A stretch of DNA of 40,645 nucleotides from Bradyrhizobium sp. GTDB taxonomy: Bacteria; Pseudomonadota; Alphaproteobacteria; Rhizobiales; Xanthobacteraceae. Below, one piece after another: positions 16,389 to 23,870 of this stretch. Made by a program: the position numbers and the translations under genes. The DNA is taken from the NCBI RefSeq assembly GCF_030693485.1, contig NZ_JAUYAN010000114.1, positions 1 through 40,645 on the forward strand, read 5' to 3'. Numbering within the stretch: position 1 is the first letter of the stretch; each line of letters starts with the position of its first letter. Under the pieces are notes generated by a model. The model was not told the DNA's origin. It did no database searches and saw only the letters and a list, made by a program, of their open reading frames with translations.

Positions 16389-18335
16389 ATGACCCAAACA
16401 GGCACCAGTGAAACCCCGAGGGAAATGCCGAAGGACGCCTCGGTCCCCGTGATCGCGCAGCATACGGCAACTCTGAAGGCGTTGCCGTTTTCCGATACGC
16501 GCGATTTCGACGAAGCGGCGCGCGGTTTTCTCGGCACGCTGGACCATGCGCGGATCACCTCGGCGCAGGGCAGGGTGGTCTGGAGCCTCGAACCCTATGG
16601 TTTCCTCTCTGAAGCGGAAGCGCCGCCGACGGTGGATCCGAGCCTGTGGCGGCAGTCGCGGCTCAACATGAACCACGGCCTGTTCGAAGTCGTGCCCGGC
16701 GTCTATCAGGTCCGCGGCCTCGACATCGCCAACATGACGCTGATCGAGGGCGACAGCGGTGTGATCGTGGTGGATACGCTGACTTCGATCGAAGGCGCAC
16801 GCGCTGCGATGGCGCTGTATTTCCAGCATCGCGGTGAACGGCCGGTCGTGGCCATCATCTTCACCCACACCCATACCGACCATTGGGGCGGCGCGCGCGG
16901 CGTGCTTGATGAGGCGGCGCTGGCCGGCGGCAAGGTTCCGATCATCGCGCCCAATCTGTTCATGGAGCACGCGGTTTCCGAAAATATCATCGCCGGTCCC
17001 GCCATGCTGCGGCGCGCGCAATATCAGTTCGGTCCACTGCTGGCCAAGGGACCGCGCGGGCAGGTCGATTGCGGCCTCGGCAAGTCGATGGCGGTGGGGT
17101 CGGTGTCGCTGGTGCGGCCGACCGACCTGATCATGGCCACCGGCGACCGCCGCAGTATCGACGGGGTCGAATTCGAATTCCAGATGGCGCCGAATTCCGA
17201 AGCGCCAGCGGAAATGCATTTCTTCATTCCACGCTACAAGCTCTTGAACCTGGCGGAGAACTGCACGCACAATTTTCACAATCTGCTGCCGTTCCGCGGC
17301 GCCGACGTCCGCGACGCGCTGGCCTGGTCGAAATATCTCGGCGAGGCATTGCAGATGTGGGGCGGCAGGGCCGATGCGATGTGCGGCCAGCACCACTGGC
17401 CGGTATGGGGACAAGAGCGCATCGACACCATGATCCGCCAGCAACGCGACCTCTACAAATTCGCGCATGACCAGACCATCCGCCTGATGAACCACGGCCT
17501 CACCGCCGCCGAGATCGCCGAAACGATAAAGCTGCCTGCCAGCCTCGACGGCGCGTGGCATGCGCGCGGCTATTACGGCCATATCCGGCATAATGTGAAG
17601 GCGATCTACCAGAAGTATCTCGGCTGGTACGACGCCAATCCCGTCAATCTCGATCCGCTGCCCCCGGTCGAGGCCGGCAAGAAATACGTCGAATATATGG
17701 GCGGCGCCGACGCGATCCTCGCGCGCGCCCGTCAGGATTTCGGCAGGGGCGAGTTTCGTTTCATCGCCCAGGCGCTGAGCCATCTGGTGTTCGCGGATCC
17801 CGACAATCAGGCCGCGCGCGCGCTACTTGCCGATACAATGGAGCAGCTCGGCTATGCCGCCGAAAGCGCGACCTGGCGCAACGCCTATCTGTTCGGCGCG
17901 CAGGAGCTGCGGCAGGGGATGCCGAAGGTGCCGGCGCGCGCGGCGATGCCACGCGAAACGCTGGCGGCGCTGCGCACCGAGCAATTGTGGGACGTGCTCG
18001 GCATCAGGCTCAACGGCCCCAAGGCCGAGGGCAAGCACATCGTGATCAACTGGAATTTTACCGATACCGGCGAGTCGTTCGTTCTGACGCTGGAGAATTG
18101 CGCGCTGACCTATGTCGCGGGCGCGCAGGCGGCGACCGCGGACGCCGGCTTCACGCTGCCGCGCGGCGCGCTCGACGAAGTGATCGCAAAGCTGACGACG
18201 TTTCAGGACGCGGTCGGCAGCGGCGTGATCAAATTCACCGGAAATCCGATGCGGCTCGGCGAGTTGATGATGCTGATGGACGATTTCCCGCGGATGTTCG
18301 AGATCGTCGAGCCGAAGCGGACGGCGGTGAGCTAG
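16389..18335 (+). CDS. metallo-beta-lactamase-fold alkyl sulfatase
   Basis: The 648-residue protein carries the binuclear zinc motif THTHTDHWGG (H160, H162, D164, H165), then ENCTHNFHNLLPFRGADVRD and CGQHHWPVWGQERID, which are characteristic of the SdsA1/Pisa1/BDS1 alkylsulfatases. A dimerisation domain follows (residues about 390-510) and a C-terminal SCP2-like lipid-binding domain (TFQDAVGSGVIKFTGNPMRL). It should hydrolyse alkyl sulfate esters to alcohol and sulfate without formylglycine. Unlike secreted SdsA1 it has no signal peptide, so it is probably cytoplasmic. GGGAG lies before the ATG at 16389; the frame continues upstream only through the palindromic repeat. Primary or secondary ester preference cannot be read. 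Confidence 0.93.
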   Translation: MTQTGTSETPREMPKDASVPVIAQHTATLKALPFSDTRDFDEAARGFLGTLDHARITSAQGRVVWSLEPYGFLSEAEAPPTVDPSLWRQSRLNMNHGLFEVVPGVYQVRGLDIANMTLIEGDSGVIVVDTLTSIEGARAAMALYFQHRGERPVVAIIFTHTHTDHWGGARGVLDEAALAGGKVPIIAPNLFMEHAVSENIIAGPAMLRRAQYQFGPLLAKGPRGQVDCGLGKSMAVGSVSLVRPTDLIMATGDRRSIDGVEFEFQMAPNSEAPAEMHFFIPRYKLLNLAENCTHNFHNLLPFRGADVRDALAWSKYLGEALQMWGGRADAMCGQHHWPVWGQERIDTMIRQQRDLYKFAHDQTIRLMNHGLTAAEIAETIKLPASLDGAWHARGYYGHIRHNVKAIYQKYLGWYDANPVNLDPLPPVEAGKKYVEYMGGADAILARARQDFGRGEFRFIAQALSHLVFADPDNQAARALLADTMEQLGYAAESATWRNAYLFGAQELRQGMPKVPARAAMPRETLAALRTEQLWDVLGIRLNGPKAEGKHIVINWNFTDTGESFVLTLENCALTYVAGAQAATADAGFTLPRGALDEVIAKLTTFQDAVGSGVIKFTGNPMRLGELMMLMDDFPRMFEIVEPKRTAVS

Positions 18336-18341
18336 AAGATT

Positions 18342-18373
18342 CGTCATTGCGAGGAGCGCTTGTCGCAATGACG
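18342..18373. repeat. short palindromic repeat, perfect 11-bp stem
   Basis: Arms CGTCATTGCGA (18342-18352) and TCGCAATGACG (18363-18373) are exact reverse complements around a 10-base loop. It sits between convergent genes (stops at 18335 and 18393) and shares TCATTGCGAGGAGCG with the repeat at 10971. It may be a deleted form of that family and could terminate transcription from both sides. Confidence 0.8.
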
Positions 18374-18392
18374 GTCGGTAGACAGCGGAAAA

Positions 18393-19463
18393 CTACTCCG
18401 CGCTGCTCACCAGCTTGATGCGCGGTTGGGCGGCTTGCGTCAGGCTGCGATAGGCGGCGAGATAATCGAGCGCCATGCGCCGGGCGGTGAAGCGCGCCTC
18501 GAACTGCTTGCGGATCGCAACCCGGTTCAGGCCGGCCAGCCGGCCAACGGCGACGACCGCGCTGATTTCATCCTCGACGATGAAGCCGGTCAGGCCGTCA
18601 TCGAGGATCTCCGCGACCGAGCCGCGGTTATAGGCGATCACGGGCGTGCCGCACGCCATCGCCTCGATCATCACCAGGCCGAACGGCTCCGGCCAGTCGA
18701 TCGGGAGCAGCAGGCCGATGGCGCCGCTCAGAAACTCCGATTTCTCGGAGTCGCCGATTTCTCCGATATATTCGACCAGCGGATTGCCGTCGATCAGCGG
18801 TCGGATCAGTTCGTCGTAATATTCCTGATCGGAGCGGTCGACCTTGGCGGCGATTTTGAGCGGAATGCCGCAGCGGGTCGCAATACGGATCGCTCGATCC
18901 ACACCCTTTTCCGGCGCGATCCGGCCGAGCACCGCGAGATAGCCAGGCTTGCATGGTTGCGGCGTCAGCAGCTTTTCCGGCAGGCCGTGATGGATGGTGC
19001 GGAGCCAGTTGGCCTGCGGCACCGGGCGTCGCTGCGAGTCCGAGATCGAAATCACGGGAACCCGCGAAAAGATGTTGAATACCGGCTGATGCTCGGGCAG
19101 GTCCAGCCGGCCGTGCAGGGTGGTGAGGAAGGGCGTCGGCTGCCGGTAGAACAGCGAGAACGGATAATAGTCGAGATGGAAATGCAGGATGTCGAATTCC
19201 TCGTCGTCGCATTTCTGTCGCACCCGCTCCAGCATCACCATGTGCAACGCATTGGGATCGCGTACCGATCCGTCAAGGCGTAACGCCTTCGGCCAGGTTG
19301 CGTCGAGTTTCGCCGAGGTTTGTGAATCGCCACTGGCGAACAGGGTGACGTCGTGTCCCAGCGCGACCAGTTCTTCGGTCAGCCAGTGTACCACGCGTTC
19401 GGTTCCGCCATACAGCTTGGGGGGAACAGCTTCCGTCAGCGGAGCAACCTGCGCAATGCGCAT
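18393..19463 (-). CDS. glycosyltransferase family 4 protein
   Basis: The 356-residue GT-B enzyme begins MRIAQVAPLTEAVPPKLYGG (donor-side glycine loop with the GGTERVVHWL segment) and has the C-terminal nucleotide-sugar motif EPFGLVMIEAMACGTPVIA with the E-x7-E pattern of retaining GT4 enzymes, preceded by LGRIAPEKGVDRAI. No membrane segment is seen. GGAGG lies seven bases before the ATG. It diverges from the debranching-type enzyme, and the pair may act on a storage or stress polysaccharide (inference). The acceptor is unknown. Confidence 0.92.
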   Translation of the reverse strand: MRIAQVAPLTEAVPPKLYGGTERVVHWLTEELVALGHDVTLFASGDSQTSAKLDATWPKALRLDGSVRDPNALHMVMLERVRQKCDDEEFDILHFHLDYYPFSLFYRQPTPFLTTLHGRLDLPEHQPVFNIFSRVPVISISDSQRRPVPQANWLRTIHHGLPEKLLTPQPCKPGYLAVLGRIAPEKGVDRAIRIATRCGIPLKIAAKVDRSDQEYYDELIRPLIDGNPLVEYIGEIGDSEKSEFLSGAIGLLLPIDWPEPFGLVMIEAMACGTPVIAYNRGSVAEILDDGLTGFIVEDEISAVVAVGRLAGLNRVAIRKQFEARFTARRMALDYLAAYRSLTQAAQPRIKLVSSAE

Positions 19464-19486
19464 CTATTCGCCTCCTGTTGTGTATA

Positions 19487-19503
19487 AGCGTTGAACAAAC
19501 GCT
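19487..19503. promoter_or_regulatory. small palindrome near the glycosyltransferase start
   Basis: AGCGTT (19487-19492) and AACGCT (19498-19503) pair perfectly around GAACA, about 24 bases upstream of the minus-strand start codon. It could be an operator or chance. Confidence 0.25.
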
Positions 19504-19535
19504 CCCTGGCGGTGTTGGCGTGGGAATACCGAGTC

Positions 19536-19564
19536 GGGAACGTTCTCGCATGTGCGAAGTTCCC
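19536..19564. promoter_or_regulatory. symmetrical EcfG-like promoter motif serving both directions
   Basis: GGGAAC (19536-19541) and GTTCCC (19559-19564) form an inverted repeat. On each strand this reads GGAAC-N17-GTT, matching the alphaproteobacterial general-stress sigma factor (EcfG) pattern GGAAC-N16/17-(C)GTT, here without the C. It lies between the divergent glycosyltransferase and debranching-enzyme genes, 70-170 bases from their starts. A protein operator is the alternative reading. Confidence 0.4.
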
Positions 19565-19733
19565 TTGTGGACGCATAGTTCTTCCACACCATGGTCTTGC
19601 TGATGACACCCGGCCCGATCAGGTTCCGTCGTCGCTATTGCTGAGGGATGGAAATGGTTGGGAGTCCGGGTTTGTTTCGACTGGCGTACCTTCGCGAGGA
19701 GCGCGCAGCAGACAGAACAGCTAAAGGCAATCA

Positions 19734-21935
19734 ATGGCAATCGAAGCCGTGACTCAGTTTTCCAGGATCCGTGAGACCGAAGCGGTCCAGGAGTCGCCGT
19801 TCTACATCCCGATGACCGGGCCGGCGTCGAGGCCGCGGCGTTCGCTCAAGCATGACGATACTTTCATCGTGCTCGACAGCCATGGCGATATCGGCGCGTC
19901 CGCCGGCGGGCCCGACGGCCTGTTCAATGCCGACACCCGCTACCTCGCCCGGCTCGAACTGGTGCTGGACGAAGTACAGCCACTGCTGCTCGGCTCCAAT
20001 CTGCGCGACGATAATTCGGCGCTCACCATAGATCTCACCAATCCTGACGTCTACAAAGGCGACCGGATCGTGCTGCAGAAGGACATGCTGCACATCGTGC
20101 GGACGATCTTCTTGTGGCGCGGAACCTCGTATCAGCGGATAGGCGTGCGCAACCACGGCGACCGCCCGGCGAGCTTCGATCTGACGCTGCTGTTCGACAA
20201 TGATTTCGCCGATCTGTTCGAAGTTCGCGGCGAACGCCGCCCGCGCCGGGGTATCGCCTCCAGCAAGGTGGAAGGCGCCGCTGATGTGACGCTGGACTAT
20301 CGCGGGTTGGACGGCGCCGCGCGGACGACCGGGCTGCACTTCGAGCCGGCTCCCGCAAAGCTTTCGGCCAATGCGGCAATGTACCATTTCGAGCTCGCGC
20401 CCCAGCAGGTGACCTCGCTGTTCATCGCGGTCTCCTGCAACAAACCTCTGATGCACAAGCCGGCGCCGTTCTTTCGCGGGATGCTGGCGCACCGACGCGA
20501 AATGCGCCGTTCGAGCGCGGGCGCAACCTCTACCGAGACCTCCAACAACATCTTCAATGAGGTGCTGTGCCAGGCGATGGCCGATCTCAACATGCTGATG
20601 ACGGAAACGCCGCAGGGCCGATATCCCTATGCGGGGATTCCCTGGTACTCGACGACTTTCGGCCGCGACGGCCTGATCACCGCGATGCAGATGCTCTGGG
20701 TCGACCCGCGGATCGCGCGCGGCGTGCTGAGGCGGCTGGCCTACCACCAGGCAAAGTCGGTCGATCCGCTCGCCGATGCCCAGCCCGGCAAGATCCTGCA
20801 CGAAATGCGCGGCGGCGAGATGGCGGCGCTGCGCGAGGTGCCGTTTGCGCAGTATTACGGCAGCGTCGATTCGACGCCGCTGTTCGTGCTGCTGGCCGGT
20901 CTATATGTCGAACGGACCGGCGACGAAGAAACACTGGCCGAGTTGTGGCCCGCGATCGAAGCCGCGCTGCACTGGATCGACGGTGCGGGCGATCCTGACC
21001 GGGACGGCTTCGTCGAATATCAGCGTGCCTCCGAACAGGGGCTCGCCAATCAGGGCTGGAAGGATTCCTACGATGCGATCTTTCATGCCGACGGACAGCT
21101 CGCCGAAGGCTACATCGCGCTAGCCGAAGTGCAGGGCTATGTGTTTGCCGCCAAGCAGTTGGCCGCGCGCTGCGCCCTGCGTATGGGGCTCGTTGAAAAG
21201 GCCGGCCAGCTTGTGATCGAGGCGCAGGAACTGGCCGCGCGATTCGAGCAGGCGTTCTGGTGCGAGGAGCTCGGCACCTATGCGCTCGCGCTCGACGGCG
21301 CCAAGCGCCAGTGCAAGGTGCGAACCTCCAATGCCGGACAGTTGTTGTTTACCGGCATCGCGCGGCAGGACCGCGCCCGCAAGGTCGCCGCCGATTTGAT
21401 GCGACCGCACTTCTTCACCGGCTGGGGCATTCGCACCGTGGCGCGCGGCGAAGCGCGCTACAATCCGATGTCCTATCACGACGGCTCGATCTGGCCGCAC
21501 GACAATGCGCTGATCGCGCTCGGGCTGGCGCGCTACGGACTGAAGCACTCGGTCGAGCATCTGTTCAAGGGCCTGTTCGACGCCGCGAGCTACATGGATT
21601 TGCGGCGGCTGCCGGAACTGTTTTGTGGGTTTCAACGCGAGAAGCGGCGCGGGCCGACGCTTTACCCGGTCGCCTGCGCGCCGCAGGCCTGGGCGAGTGC
21701 TACGCCGTTCACCTTGCTGGAGGCGGCGCTCGGTCTGGAATTCGACGTCCAGCGCGGCGAAATCCGCCTGCGCGATCCCCGCCTGCCGGCTTTCCTCAAC
21801 GAGGTGGTGCTGCGCGATTTGCGGCTCGGTCCGTCGAGCGTCGATCTTCGTATCCGCCGCTACGGCGAGGAGGTGTCGCTAGAGGTGATGCGCACCCGCG
21901 GCCAGATTCAGGTGTCGATCGTGCTGACCCATTGA
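19734..21935 (+). CDS. glycogen debranching / amylo-alpha-1,6-glucosidase family protein
   Basis: The 733-residue protein has an N-terminal beta domain (residues about 40-240: DSHGDIGASAGGPDGLFNAD, then TRYLARLELVLDE) of the GDE_N type and a C-terminal (alpha/alpha)6 domain (about 290-720: YPYAGIPWYSTTFGRDGLIT, GWKDSYDAIFHADG, YHDGSIWPHDNALIALGLAR). It has no signal peptide. AAAGG precedes the ATG. Family members are named amylo-alpha-1,6-glucosidases, but many bacterial ones are untested. The divergent glycosyltransferase and shared regulatory region suggest a joint role in alpha-glucan or related polysaccharide turnover. Confidence 0.9.
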   Translation: MAIEAVTQFSRIRETEAVQESPFYIPMTGPASRPRRSLKHDDTFIVLDSHGDIGASAGGPDGLFNADTRYLARLELVLDEVQPLLLGSNLRDDNSALTIDLTNPDVYKGDRIVLQKDMLHIVRTIFLWRGTSYQRIGVRNHGDRPASFDLTLLFDNDFADLFEVRGERRPRRGIASSKVEGAADVTLDYRGLDGAARTTGLHFEPAPAKLSANAAMYHFELAPQQVTSLFIAVSCNKPLMHKPAPFFRGMLAHRREMRRSSAGATSTETSNNIFNEVLCQAMADLNMLMTETPQGRYPYAGIPWYSTTFGRDGLITAMQMLWVDPRIARGVLRRLAYHQAKSVDPLADAQPGKILHEMRGGEMAALREVPFAQYYGSVDSTPLFVLLAGLYVERTGDEETLAELWPAIEAALHWIDGAGDPDRDGFVEYQRASEQGLANQGWKDSYDAIFHADGQLAEGYIALAEVQGYVFAAKQLAARCALRMGLVEKAGQLVIEAQELAARFEQAFWCEELGTYALALDGAKRQCKVRTSNAGQLLFTGIARQDRARKVAADLMRPHFFTGWGIRTVARGEARYNPMSYHDGSIWPHDNALIALGLARYGLKHSVEHLFKGLFDAASYMDLRRLPELFCGFQREKRRGPTLYPVACAPQAWASATPFTLLEAALGLEFDVQRGEIRLRDPRLPAFLNEVVLRDLRLGPSSVDLRIRRYGEEVSLEVMRTRGQIQVSIVLTH

Positions 21936-21966
21936 AAGCTGCGAAACGCACGCTGATCAGGTGCGC

Positions 21967-22656
21967 TCACGCGTCCATATTGTGCAGGCGCTGGCGGTTG
22001 CGGAGCAAGATCTGGCGGGCGCCGGAGAATCCCAGCACGCCCTGGGCCTGCAGCTGCGAAAGCGCGCGCGACACCGTTTCCAGCGTCAGGCCGAGATAAT
22101 CGCCGATGTCGCGGCGGCACATCGGCAACGCCATCATGCCGGCGACCGCCAGCCGGCGATCCATTTCCAGAAGGAAGGTGGCGACCTTCTCCATCGCGGT
22201 CTTGCGCCCGAGCAGCAGCATGTGATCCTCGGCGTGCCTGAGGTCGCCGGCGGTGATGGTCCAGAGATTGCGGGCGACCTTGACGTCGAGGCCTGCGGCC
22301 TGTTCGAGGCTGCGGCGCTTGACCAGACGCACGGTGGTACCAATGATGGCTTCGGCCGCCAGCCGATGGACGGAGCCGAGTTCCAGCCCGAAGACGTCGC
22401 CCGGCAGATGGAATGCGCCGATCTGGCGGCGCCCGTCGGACAGCAGCTTGTAGCTGCGGACGGCGCCCGAGATCACCTGGTAGACATATTCCGCGGGCTC
22501 GTCCTCGCCGTAGATCTCCTCATCCTTCTGGTAGCTGAATTCGGTGGCGATCAGGCCGGCATAGCCGGTGACCGCGCCGAACTGGTCGATGGTTGCATGT
22601 ACAACCGGGCCGATGCGGTTTGCGATGGCGGAAGGTGGGAGGATCTGGGTGAGCAT
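21967..22656 (-). CDS. fixK2: Crp/Fnr-type regulator FixK2
   Basis: The 229-residue regulator has an N-terminal cyclic-nucleotide-fold domain without the Fe-S cysteines of Fnr, a dimerisation helix (residues about 130-165), and the DNA-binding helix-turn-helix CRRDIGDYLGLTLETVSRAL. A single cysteine, C180, sits just before the recognition helices at the place of the redox-sensitive C183 of B. diazoefficiens FixK2. The ATG at 22656 is chosen because AAGGAG lies six bases before it; ATGs at 22662 and 22683 have none. It should activate TTGA-N6-TCAA promoters under low oxygen, including the seven sites in this window. It lies downstream of the response regulator, with a FixJ-type box in the gap. 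Confidence 0.95.
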   Translation of the reverse strand: MLTQILPPSAIANRIGPVVHATIDQFGAVTGYAGLIATEFSYQKDEEIYGEDEPAEYVYQVISGAVRSYKLLSDGRRQIGAFHLPGDVFGLELGSVHRLAAEAIIGTTVRLVKRRSLEQAAGLDVKVARNLWTITAGDLRHAEDHMLLLGRKTAMEKVATFLLEMDRRLAVAGMMALPMCRRDIGDYLGLTLETVSRALSQLQAQGVLGFSGARQILLRNRQRLHNMDA

Positions 22657-22739
22657 GGTCATCTCCTTGCGGCGGATGGCCATTGCTACGCGGGATCATC
22701 GAAGCTGGAAATTTCGGGCGATATCTTAAGGAGGTTTAC

Positions 22740-22747
22740 CTACGTAC
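22740..22747 (-). promoter_or_regulatory. FixJ-type binding site upstream of fixK2
   Basis: The minus strand reads GTACGTAGGTAAACCTCC from 22747 onward. Its first eight bases match GTAMGTAG, the class of high-affinity FixJ sites known from Sinorhizobium. It is 84 bases upstream of the fixK2 ATG, in the gap after the response regulator gene, so FixJ-P can activate fixK2 from here. Confidence 0.7.
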
Positions 22748-22758
22748 TATACCGGAGG

Positions 22759-23166
22759 TCAGTGTCCGGGGCCGTCCTGGCGGTCCTGGCCGTCCTGGAT
22801 CGCACCCCGAATACGGGTCACAAGGCTTTCATCCAGCAGCGGTTTCAGCAGAACATCGTGCACCCCCGCGGCCACCGCCCGCGCTGCGATGTTCTCGTCG
22901 GGGTAGCCGGTAATCAGGATGATCGGTGCCGCCATGTCGCGGTTGCGCAGGCGCCTCGCCAGATCGATGCCGTTCATGTCGGGCATCTTGTAGTCGATCA
23001 CAAAGCAGTCCACGTCGCTTGAACGGGAGGCATTGAGCAGGGCCGAACCGTTCCGGAAGGTCCGGACCTTGAATCCGTCCGATTCAAGCAGAAACCGCAA
23101 CGAGCCGAGCACATCGGCGTCGTCGTCGACGACATAGATGATTGGATTCGCGGGTATCGGCATCAT
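22759..23166 (-). CDS. single-domain response regulator (receiver only)
   Basis: The 135-residue receiver domain has no output domain: IIYVVDDDADVLGSLRFLLE (acidic pocket), CFVIDYKMPDMNG (phosphoacceptor Asp in VIDYK), LITGYPDE (switch Thr) and LLKPLLDE (conserved Lys). It lies between fixJ and fixK2, the place of the bll2758-type regulator of B. diazoefficiens. A receiver without output could buffer phosphate from FixL or another kinase or bind a partner (inference). A FixK-type box at 23240-23253 lies upstream. ATG 23166 (or 23163) is chosen behind GGTGGGGG; a GTG at 23220 would extend the N-terminus but start only about 26 bases from the box centre. Confidence 0.88.
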   Translation of the reverse strand: MMPIPANPIIYVVDDDADVLGSLRFLLESDGFKVRTFRNGSALLNASRSSDVDCFVIDYKMPDMNGIDLARRLRNRDMAAPIILITGYPDENIAARAVAAGVHDVLLKPLLDESLVTRIRGAIQDGQDRQDGPGH

Positions 23167-23239
23167 GAGACCCCCACCCACCGAGTACAGAGCTGTCTGG
23201 TTCATGGTGCCAGCTAACACCCGTTTCCGATGTCGCGGT

Positions 23240-23253
23240 TTGATTTAGCTCAA
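23240..23253 (-). promoter_or_regulatory. FixK box before the receiver gene, overlapping the fixJ stop
   Basis: The minus strand reads TTGAGCTAAATCAA, a full TTGA-N6-TCAA match. It overlaps the TGA of fixJ (23250-23252). Its centre is 80.5 bases from the receiver gene's chosen start. This makes the receiver gene a likely FixK2 target with its own promoter. Confidence 0.7.
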
Positions 23254-23867
23254 TCGTTCAGCAGGCCGGCCCGCATCGCCAGCCGCACCAGTTCCGAGAG
23301 GCTGTTGGCCTGCATCTTGGTCATGACATTGGCCCGGTAGACCTCGATGGTGCGGGGGCTGATGTCGTAGTCGCGGGCAATCAGCTTGTTGGAAAGCCCG
23401 GCGATCAGGCCGTCCATGACCTGGCGCTCGCGCGGGCTGAGCGTCGCCACCCGCGCCGCGATCTCCTGGGTGACCACCTCGCTCCTGGCGGCCGGCTCCG
23501 CCTGCCGGATCGCTGCCTCGATCATCCCGATCAGCCGGTCGTCCTCGAACGGCTTTTCGAGAAAATCGACCGCGCCGAGCTTCATCGCCTCGACGGCGAG
23601 CGGGACATCGCCATGGCCGGTCATGATCAGGATGGGAAACGGGCTTTGGCCGGCTTTCATGCGCTTCAGAAACTCGATTCCGTCGATGCCCGGCATGCGC
23701 ACATCGGAGACCACACAGCCGAATTCGAGACCCGGCAGGACATCGAGAAAATTCTGGGCGGTTTCGAACAGCGTGACGTTGAAGTCGGCGGATTCCAGCA
23801 GGAAGTTCAGCGAATCCCGCATCGCCTCGTCGTCGTCGATGACATAGACCCTCCCCTTGTTCGACAT
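23250..23867 (-). CDS. fixJ: response regulator FixJ
   Basis: The 205-residue regulator has an N-terminal receiver domain (VYVIDDDEAMRDSLNFLLES; phosphoacceptor D55 in VVSDVRMPG; MTGHGDVPLAVEAMK; FLEKPFEDD) and a C-terminal LuxR-type DNA-binding domain (TLSPRERQVMDGLIAGLSNK, DISPRTIEVYRANVMTKMQA). It is phosphorylated by FixL at low oxygen and activates fixK2. Only three bases separate it from the fixL stop, so the two are one operon. Confidence 0.97.
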   Translation of the reverse strand: MSNKGRVYVIDDDEAMRDSLNFLLESADFNVTLFETAQNFLDVLPGLEFGCVVSDVRMPGIDGIEFLKRMKAGQSPFPILIMTGHGDVPLAVEAMKLGAVDFLEKPFEDDRLIGMIEAAIRQAEPAARSEVVTQEIAARVATLSPRERQVMDGLIAGLSNKLIARDYDISPRTIEVYRANVMTKMQANSLSELVRLAMRAGLLND

Positions 23868-23870
23868 CTG

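Noticed and set aside
635..18335. FGE as the activator of the alkylsulfatase at 16389
   Set aside because: The alkylsulfatase is a zinc metallo-beta-lactamase-fold enzyme with THTHTDH and needs no formylglycine.
22822..23166. Overlapping plus-strand frames across the fix regulatory genes
   Set aside because: They run antisense to strongly conserved receiver, FixJ and FixL domains.
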